NCBI GenBank assembly: GCA_910584575.1
Contig: CAJUBG010000053.1
Location: 1-27,477 of the forward strand
Reading direction: 5' to 3'
Origin: an uncultured Dorea sp.
GTDB taxonomy: Bacteria; Bacillota; Clostridia; Lachnospirales; Lachnospiraceae
DNA: 27,477 bases
Part shown: positions 22,517 to 27,477 of the stretch, piece by piece
Numbering within the stretch: the stretch's first letter is position 1
Layout of the letters: every line of letters begins with the position of its first letter
The notes under the pieces: model-generated
Database searches by the model: none
What the model was told of the DNA's origin: nothing
Seen by the model: only the letters and a program-made list of their open reading frames with translations
Program-made: the position numbers and the translations under genes

Positions 22517-23261
22517 GAAACGGGCGAGACAGCCCTACGAGATAGCCAGGATTCATATGCGTATCTACACTATTGAGGAATTGTGCTATTATATCTGTAA
22601 CAATCTTTATCTCATCGACTATACCATGGTAAACCGGCAGTTGTGCAACTGGATTGACAAGGAGTTAGAGCTTCCGAAGCTGGCTGAGCAGCTTAGGGAG
22701 GAATTGCGGCAGAACGGCACCATGGAGCAGTTCGTGCTGACGATTCTTCGGGAGTCCACCATCTACGCCACCGGAGATATCAATAAGATTCAGGGGATTC
22801 TTGAGCATCTCCAGAATCTTAAGGATGTGGAGAGGATGAAGTATAAGGCAGACAGCCTGCAGAAAAGCGGGGAGTATGAGACGGCGATTTTGGTGTACCA
22901 GTCGATTATCAACAGGGAGTGGGACAATTCCATCAGTAAGCTGTTCTACGGCAGGGTCTATGCAAGCCTTGGGGCGGCTTACGGCAGACGGTTTCTGTAT
23001 GAGGAGGCGGCCAAGGTGTATCTGGAGGCGTACCGTATCTGCGGGGATATGGAGTTGCTTCGTACCTATCTTTACTGCTGCTACAAGGCGCTGCCGGGTG
23101 ACCAGTATGTGAAAATGCTGTCGGGCAACTCTGTTTTCCTGAATATGGATTCTGCCATGAAGGAGGAAATCCGTGAGATTCAGAGGGGGATTGATATTGA
23201 TATACCGGAGGAGTTGTTTGAACAGTGGAGGAAGGAATACAGAAGGATTGATAAAAGTTAG
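22491..23261 (+). CDS. Helical-repeat (TPR-like) protein of the DUF5717/DUF5716 cluster
   Basis: This 256-residue soluble protein begins MGSLILCHRKRARQPYEIAR inside the end of the DUF5716 gene, with a strong AGGAGG ribosome-binding site 5-6 nt before the ATG, so translational coupling is likely. The N-terminal part (IYTIEELCYYICNNLYLIDY, ELPKLAEQLREEL) is a conserved-looking helical domain. Residues about 115-200 form two or three TPR-like helical pairs (ADSLQKSGEYETAILVYQSI, GRVYASLGAAYGRRFLYEEA and AKVYLEAYRICG). No catalytic motif is seen. It is most likely a binding partner of the Hsp70-like and scaffold proteins upstream (inference from operon structure). Confidence 0.75.
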   Translation: MGSLILCHRKRARQPYEIARIHMRIYTIEELCYYICNNLYLIDYTMVNRQLCNWIDKELELPKLAEQLREELRQNGTMEQFVLTILRESTIYATGDINKIQGILEHLQNLKDVERMKYKADSLQKSGEYETAILVYQSIINREWDNSISKLFYGRVYASLGAAYGRRFLYEEAAKVYLEAYRICGDMELLRTYLYCCYKALPGDQYVKMLSGNSVFLNMDSAMKEEIREIQRGIDIDIPEELFEQWRKEYRRIDKS

Positions 23262-23290
23262 TAAATAATCAGGAAAAGGAGAGGAAGGAT

Positions 23291-24724
23291 ATGAGTCGTG
23301 ACAAGTATTTAAGTCCGCTGTCAGAGCGTTATGCCAGCAAGGAGATGCAGTATGTATTCTCACCGGACAAGAAGTTTAAAACCTGGAGGAGGTTATGGAT
23401 TGCCCTTGCGGAGACGGAGAAGGAGTTAGGGCTTCCCATCACGGACGAGCAGATTGAGGAGTTGAAAAGCCATGCTGAGGATATCAACTATGACGTGGCG
23501 CGGGAACGGGAGAAAGTCGTCCGGCATGACGTTATGTCCCATGTGTATGCTTACGGCCAACAATGCCCGAAGGCAAAGGGGATTATTCATCTGGGGGCCA
23601 CCTCCTGCTATGTGGGGGACAATACGGATATCATTGTGATGTCAGAGGCTCTTGAGATTGTGAGAAGGAAGCTTTTGAACGTGATAGCAGAGCTTGCGAA
23701 GTTCGCGAAGGAGTATAAGGACCTGCCTACCTTGGCGTTCACCCATTTCCAGCCGGCGCAGCCTACCACAGTGGGCAAGCGGGCAACCCTGTGGATGCAG
23801 GAGTTTGCCATGGATTTGGAGGATCTGGAGTATGTGAAGGGGACTCTTAAGCTTCTTGGCTCTAAAGGGACGACGGGAACTCAGGCCAGTTTCCTGGAAT
23901 TGTTTGAGGGGGATCAGGAGAGAATTGACAGGATTGATCCCATGATTGCCAATAAGATGGGATTTGAAACCTGCTACCCTGTGTCCGGACAGACCTATTC
24001 CCGTAAGGTGGATACCAGAGTCTTAAATGTGCTTGCGGGTATTGCGGCCAGCGCCCATAAGTTTTCCAATGATATCCGCCTTCTGCAGCATTTGAAGGAG
24101 GTGGAGGAGCCTTTCGAGAAGACCCAGATCGGCTCGTCTGCTATGGCGTATAAGCGGAATCCTATGCGCAGCGAGAGGATTGCGTCGTTGGCAAGGTATG
24201 TGATGATTGACGCTCTCAACCCGGCTGTGACCTCTGCGACCCAGTGGTTTGAGAGGACGCTGGACGATTCGGCCAATAAGCGCCTCAGCGTGCCGGAGGG
24301 CTTTCTTGCCATTGACGGGATTCTTGATCTGTGTCTGAATGTGGTGGACGGCCTTGTGGTGTATCCGAAGGTGATTGAGAAACGGCTGATGTCCGAGCTT
24401 CCGTTTATGGCTACGGAGAATATTATGATGGATGCCGTGAAGGCAGGCGGAGACCGCCAGGAGCTCCATGAACGGATTCGTGAGTTGTCCATGGAGGCGG
24501 GACGTAACGTGAAGGAGAAGGGACTTGATAACAACCTGCTTGAGCTGATTGCGGCAGATCCGGCGTTTAACCTGACTCTGGAGGAGTTAAGGAAGGCCAT
24601 GGAGCCGGCCAGATACGTGGGACGCGCTCCGGTTCAGGTGGAGGCGTATCTAGAGAAGGTGATTTCCCCTCTGCTTGAAAGGAACCGAGAGGTACTGGGG
24701 ATGAAAGCGGAGATTCATGTGTAA
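23291..24724 (+). CDS. purB: Adenylosuccinate lyase
   Basis: PurB catalyses two fumarate-releasing steps of purine synthesis: SAICAR to AICAR and adenylosuccinate to AMP. The 477-residue length and the motifs THFQPAQPTT (151-160, catalytic His152), SKGTTGTQASF and GSSAMAYKRNPMRSERI (from 281, the flexible signature loop with the catalytic Ser) fit the longer Firmicute/eukaryote-like subgroup. AAAAGGAGAGGAAGG precedes the ATG. It follows the DUF5716 cluster by 29 bp, with no terminator seen between, so it may be co-transcribed. Confidence 0.97.
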   Translation: MSRDKYLSPLSERYASKEMQYVFSPDKKFKTWRRLWIALAETEKELGLPITDEQIEELKSHAEDINYDVAREREKVVRHDVMSHVYAYGQQCPKAKGIIHLGATSCYVGDNTDIIVMSEALEIVRRKLLNVIAELAKFAKEYKDLPTLAFTHFQPAQPTTVGKRATLWMQEFAMDLEDLEYVKGTLKLLGSKGTTGTQASFLELFEGDQERIDRIDPMIANKMGFETCYPVSGQTYSRKVDTRVLNVLAGIAASAHKFSNDIRLLQHLKEVEEPFEKTQIGSSAMAYKRNPMRSERIASLARYVMIDALNPAVTSATQWFERTLDDSANKRLSVPEGFLAIDGILDLCLNVVDGLVVYPKVIEKRLMSELPFMATENIMMDAVKAGGDRQELHERIRELSMEAGRNVKEKGLDNNLLELIAADPAFNLTLEELRKAMEPARYVGRAPVQVEAYLEKVISPLLERNREVLGMKAEIHV

Positions 24725-24769
24725 CAGTATATTATAGAAAGAGAAAGTTAGAAGAAAGGAAATGTAATT

Positions 24770-25168
24770 ATGGCTTATGAATTGACAAAGGACTTGGAGA
24801 CCGGAAATGCAATTATCGACCAGGAGCATAGGGAGTTATTCCGTGCTGTGAACCAGCTTCTGGATTCCTGCCACAAGAGGCAGGGAAGGACTGCCATGGA
24901 GCCTACAATCAGGTTTCTCACCAACTATGTGGACCAGCATTTTGCCCATGAGGAGCAGCTTCAGCAGGCAGGCGGATACCCCAACAGGGCGCCCCATAGG
25001 GTGTTCCATGAGGAGTACAAGAAAAAGTTAAAGCAGATTGTGTCTGCAATTCCGGCGTCAGGACCTTCTGTGGCAGACCTTAGTAATTTGAATATGCATA
25101 TTGCCCTTTTGGTGAACCATATCCGGATTGAGGATAAAAAAGTAGGTACATTTTTGAAACAAAAATAA
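24770..25168 (+). CDS. Bacteriohemerythrin
   Basis: A 132-residue four-helix-bundle protein with a di-iron site that binds O2 or senses and buffers oxygen and iron. All expected ligands are visible: His20 (DQEHRELF), His57 and Glu61 (HFAHEE), His76 and His80 (PHRVFH), and His117 and Asp122 (NHIRIED). No extra sensory domain is attached. In an anaerobe a role in oxygen protection or delivery is plausible. AGAAAGGAAA precedes the ATG. A terminator follows 72 bp after the stop. Confidence 0.93.
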   Translation: MAYELTKDLETGNAIIDQEHRELFRAVNQLLDSCHKRQGRTAMEPTIRFLTNYVDQHFAHEEQLQQAGGYPNRAPHRVFHEEYKKKLKQIVSAIPASGPSVADLSNLNMHIALLVNHIRIEDKKVGTFLKQK

Positions 25169-25240
25169 AAAGAATATGAAAATAAAATGAAAATTTGGCA
25201 AAATGACCAAAGATTTTAAAAACATAAAGAGGTGTATGAA

Positions 25241-25282
25241 AAAAAGCAGGCGGAAAATCAAGGATTACCGCCTGTTTTTTTT
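25241..25282 (+). terminator. Rho-independent terminator after the hemerythrin gene
   Basis: AAAAAGCAGGCGG (25241-25253) pairs with CCGCCTGTTTTT (25268 onward) around a 14-nt loop, followed by a total of eight T residues ending at 25282. Confidence 0.85.
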
Positions 25283-25351
25283 GCAGAATTGGACAAGTTC
25301 ATACAATATCTGTACAAAATAGACAAAAAATGTGAAAAAAATAACAGCATA

Positions 25352-25380
25352 TTGAATAAAAATCTTTTTAATGTTATGAT
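25352..25380 (+). promoter_or_regulatory. Sigma-A promoter of the AGCS transporter gene
   Basis: TTGAAT (25352-25357) and TATGAT (25375-25380) are separated by 17 bp in an AT-rich gap, 56 bp before the ATG. A GGGGGAA ribosome-binding site follows. No glycine-riboswitch-like structure was recognised in the leader, which is too short for one. Confidence 0.55.
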
Positions 25381-25435
25381 AGAGAGGATGAATAATTTAT
25401 ATTCAATTTATCTATTACAAAGGGGGAATTTGTAA

Positions 25436-26797
25436 ATGGAAGCGATGTTGAACAACATTTTCTCAACATTAGGCAGTTATCTGTCAAACTACATTCTGAT
25501 CGTTGCACTTCTTGGCGGCGGTATCTGGTTTACTGTTAAGCTTGGATTTATTCAAGTAAAAGGTTTTGGCGAAGGAATGCGCAGGACCTTTGGCGGAATG
25601 TTCAAGAAGGGCGATAAAGCCGGTGCGGACGGAATGTCATCTTTCCAGGCTCTTGCAACGGCTATTGCGGCTCAGGTAGGTACCGGTAATATTGCCGGTG
25701 CGGCTACGGCTCTTGCAGTCGGCGGTCCTGGCGCGATCTTCTGGATGTGGATTGCAGCGTTCCTTGGAATGGCAACTATCTATGCCGAGGCTATCATGGC
25801 GCAGAAGTACAAACAGGTGGGCGATGACGGAGAAGTGACAGGAGGTCCTGTATATTATATCCGCGCAGCGTTTTCCGGACCTTTCGGTAAGGCTTTGGCA
25901 GGTATTTTCGCCGTTTTGATCACTCTGGCTCTTGGCTTTATGGGTAATGCCGTACAGTCTAACTCCATCGCGGCAGCTTTCAATACTGCATTTGGAATGC
26001 CTCAGTGGATTATGGGTGTCATCCTTGCTATACTTGCCCTGTTCGTATTCCTGGGAGGTACAGGACGTATTGCAAAGATTACCGAGCTGATCGTTCCGAT
26101 TATGGCGGCTTTCTACATAGTTGGTTCTTTGATCGTAATTATTTTTAACTTTAAGGAGATTCCGTATGCGTTCCATGCAATCATTGTAGGGGCATTTGCA
26201 CCTTCCTCTATTGTCGGCGGCGCAGCAGGTGCAACTGTTAAGTTAGCTCTTACAAAGGGTGTTGCCCGTGGATTGTTCTCCAATGAAGCCGGTATGGGTT
26301 CTACGCCTCACGCGCACGCGGTTGCGAAGGTAAACCATCCGGTAGAGCAGGGCTTCGTGGCTATGATTGGTGTATTTATTGATACATTCGTTATCCTGAA
26401 CCTTACCGCACTCGTAATCATTACCACACATTCCATTCCGACAGGAAAGACAGGGGCAGAGCTTAGCCAGTATGCATTCTCTACACTGTATGGAAAGGGA
26501 GGAGACATCTTTATCGCGATTTGTATGTTCTTCTTCGCATTTTCTACAATCCTTGGATGGTACTTCTTTGGCCAGGCGAATATTAAGTATCTGTTTGGCT
26601 CAAAGGCGGTTAAGATATATTCTGTAATCGTTGCCGTATGTGTATTCCTCGGCTCACTGGCAGAGGTAGAGCTTGTATGGACAATGCAGGATACCTTCAA
26701 CTCTCTGATGGTTATCCCGAATATTCTTGCGTTGTTCGCATTAAGCGGGGTTATTAAGCAGGTACATGACGATTTTTTCAAAGACCGCAAGAAATAA
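25436..26797 (+). CDS. AGCS family alanine/glycine:cation symporter
   Basis: A 453-residue inner-membrane protein with about ten or eleven hydrophobic helices that imports alanine or glycine with Na+ (or H+). The family signature FQALATAIAAQVGTGNIAGA (residues 70-89) is complete, followed by ALAVGGPGAIFWMWIAAFLG. GLFSNEAGMGSTPHAHA is a second conserved stretch. It has its own promoter and terminator, hence is monocistronic. A grdX gene lies about 520 bp downstream, so glycine uptake for a glycine reductase is an attractive role, but alanine cannot be excluded. Confidence 0.95.
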   Translation: MEAMLNNIFSTLGSYLSNYILIVALLGGGIWFTVKLGFIQVKGFGEGMRRTFGGMFKKGDKAGADGMSSFQALATAIAAQVGTGNIAGAATALAVGGPGAIFWMWIAAFLGMATIYAEAIMAQKYKQVGDDGEVTGGPVYYIRAAFSGPFGKALAGIFAVLITLALGFMGNAVQSNSIAAAFNTAFGMPQWIMGVILAILALFVFLGGTGRIAKITELIVPIMAAFYIVGSLIVIIFNFKEIPYAFHAIIVGAFAPSSIVGGAAGATVKLALTKGVARGLFSNEAGMGSTPHAHAVAKVNHPVEQGFVAMIGVFIDTFVILNLTALVIITTHSIPTGKTGAELSQYAFSTLYGKGGDIFIAICMFFFAFSTILGWYFFGQANIKYLFGSKAVKIYSVIVAVCVFLGSLAEVELVWTMQDTFNSLMVIPNILALFALSGVIKQVHDDFFKDRKK

Positions 26798-26816
26798 AAT
26801 AGAATAGAGTATAGGG

Positions 26817-26854
26817 ACGCCATGCAATGAATCGGTTGTTGCATGGCGTTTTTT
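26817..26854 (+). terminator. Rho-independent terminator after the AGCS gene
   Basis: ACGCCATGCAA (26817-26827) pairs with TTGCATGGCGT (26839-26849) with an 11-nt loop, followed by a run of T residues. Confidence 0.88.
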
Positions 26855-26886
26855 CAAAGCTGGAAATTACTGTGATATGTAAAAGT

Positions 26887-26920
26887 TAGACAATAATTAT
26901 GGGTGAATATTGTCTATAAT
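26887..26920. promoter_or_regulatory. 9-bp inverted repeat overlapping a TATAAT box (candidate operator-promoter)
   Basis: TAGACAATA (26887-26895) and TATTGTCTA (26908-26916) form a perfect dyad with a 12-nt spacer. The right arm overlaps TATAAT at 26915-26920. No good -35 lies at 17 bp, so if it is a promoter it may need an activator. It precedes the remnant at 27007-27210. Confidence 0.35.
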
Positions 26921-27006
26921 GTATAAATTCGGATATTTTGAATTTAAAGGTTGCAAATGTTTTAACAATCGGTTATTATAGGTATAGGCAATGAGACATA
27001 TATAAG

Positions 27007-27210
27007 TTGTCTATAAGCAATATTGAAGAAAGTGTAAAAAGAATACAAGAGTGGGATGATATTTCTCAAGAGAGAGTCATGATGATGGCCGCCGAAGAGG
27101 CAAACCTTTGATACATTCATATCACAGGCGAAACTTTCAGGCAAAAGGACTGGGGAATGTACCACGTTCTGAATCTTGTGCTGTATGATAAATTTCTAAA
27201 GATGAATTGA
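27007..27210 (+). pseudogene. Short unrecognised gene remnant with an in-frame TGA
   Basis: From TTG 27007 the frame reads LSISNIEESVKRIQEWDDIS, QERVMMMAAEEANL, then TGA at 27109-27111. It continues in the same frame as YIHITGETFRQKDWGMYHVL and NLVLYDKFLKMN to TGA at 27208-27210. A terminator follows 23 bp later. The composition and terminator suggest the 3' part of a former gene. I do not recognise the family, there is no good ribosome-binding site, and the stop makes function unlikely. Confidence 0.35.
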
Positions 27211-27233
27211 TATGTTATCAGGGCAAAAGACAG

Positions 27234-27278
27234 AAAGGGCGATTGCACACATGATTGTGTTCAAATCGCCCTTTTTTT
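27234..27278 (+). terminator. Rho-independent terminator upstream of grdX
   Basis: AAAGGGCGATT (27234-27244) pairs with AATCGCCCTTT (27264-27274), and a small CACA/TGTG pairing lies within the loop. A T-tract follows. It separates the preceding remnant from grdX. The remaining 42 bp before grdX hold a ribosome-binding site but no convincing promoter. Confidence 0.85.
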
Positions 27279-27320
27279 ACAATAGGTTTACATAAGAACC
27301 ACAAGGGAGAAGAAAAGCAG

Positions 27321-27477
27321 ATGGGAAGCAGAGATTACATGGTAATTACCAATAATCCCCTGGTTTTGGACAGGCTTAAGGAGACACATCATATTATTTA
27401 CCGAGATATTTCCTATGAAGATATTCTTAGGGAAGTGAGAGACAGAATTCACGAGGGGCACACATTGTTATCGCATC
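27321..27477 (+). CDS. grdX: GrdX family protein, 5' part (runs off the window)
   Basis: The first 52 codons are present. After ATG 27321 (AAGGGAGAAG ribosome-binding site) they read MVITNNPLVLDRLKETHHII, YRDISYEDILREVRDRIHEG and HTLLSH. The TNNPLV start, a short acidic strand-helix and the 'I(H/K)xGHxLLxHP' pattern are typical of GrdX. This is a small protein of unknown biochemical role encoded first in clostridial glycine/sarcosine/betaine reductase operons, ahead of the thioredoxin genes and grdEAB(C)D. The selenoprotein genes would lie beyond the window. The call rests on about 50 residues and on the fitting AGCS neighbour. Confidence 0.75.
   Translation, partial: MGSRDYMVITNNPLVLDRLKETHHIIYRDISYEDILREVRDRIHEGHTLLSH

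Noticed and set aside
22665..23363. About 230-codon open frame on the - strand
   Set aside because: It is antisense to the TPR-like gene and the start of purB, with no recognisable domain; the + strand frames are clearly the coding ones.
25283..25435. Glycine riboswitch ahead of the AGCS gene
   Set aside because: The leader after the predicted start point is only about 50 nt, AT-rich and without the expected paired aptamer structure.
27109..27111. TGA as a possible selenocysteine codon
   Set aside because: There is no CxxU/UxxC-type context, no apparent downstream selenocysteine-insertion hairpin, no good start site, and no known selenoprotein family match.
1..27477. CRISPR array, tRNA or rRNA genes
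   Set aside because: No regularly spaced repeats, cloverleaf-like segments or rRNA-like conserved blocks were seen in reading either strand.

Overview
The window looks like a chromosomal segment from an anaerobic gut Firmicute of the Lachnospiraceae / Clostridium cluster XIVa type. The grounds are the uninterrupted order ylxM-ffh-rpsP-khpA-rimM-trmD-rplS-lepB-rbgA-lepB-rnhB-yraN-pgeF, the DUF5717/DUF5716 gene pair that I know mainly from this group, and a GrdX-type gene (clostridial glycine reductase neighbourhood) at the right edge. All intact genes are on the + strand.

Positions 1-1830 are an accessory, decaying region. It holds the 3' part of a MATE-type transporter carrying an in-frame, hairpin-rich 78-bp insertion, a GNAT acetyltransferase pseudogene with a deletion and a frameshift, and fragments of nuclease-related DUF1016-like and DUF262 genes. 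At 1834 the first 33 codons of a subtilisin-family (S8) protease begin. They stop at a GA dinucleotide (1933-1934), and the rest of the protease resumes at a second GA (7676-7677). Between the two lies a 5.74-kb serine-recombinase element. Removing it restores a continuous 295-codon protease with the Asp, His and Ser of the catalytic triad. As it stands, the Asp is separated from the His and Ser, so the protease is broken.

The element (1935-7677) carries an IS1182-type transposase remnant, the remains of a YafY/WYL-type regulator whose palindromic promoter survives, a uracil-DNA glycosylase-family gene, an unrecognised small gene, a DUF6870 gene, a decayed first recombinase and two intact, overlapping large serine recombinases. 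I see no conjugation or relaxase genes.

From 8468 to about 17783 the genes are housekeeping. A terminator that overlaps a near-consensus promoter leads into the signal recognition particle, ribosome and tRNA-modification cluster. This is followed by two signal peptidases flanking the ribosome-assembly GTPase RbgA, then RNase HII, a YraN protein, PgeF and an MscS channel.

From 17811 to 23261 a strong promoter with an overlapping palindrome drives a three-gene unit of unknown function: a 1.1-kresidue DUF5717 protein, a DUF5716 protein whose layout resembles an Hsp70/actin-fold ATPase, and a repeat-helical protein. This is the best candidate here for an undescribed system. Adenylosuccinate lyase, a bacteriohemerythrin and an AGCS alanine/glycine:cation symporter follow. 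After a non-coding and remnant stretch, grdX starts at 27321 and runs off the window, which suggests that a glycine (or related) reductase operon lies beyond.
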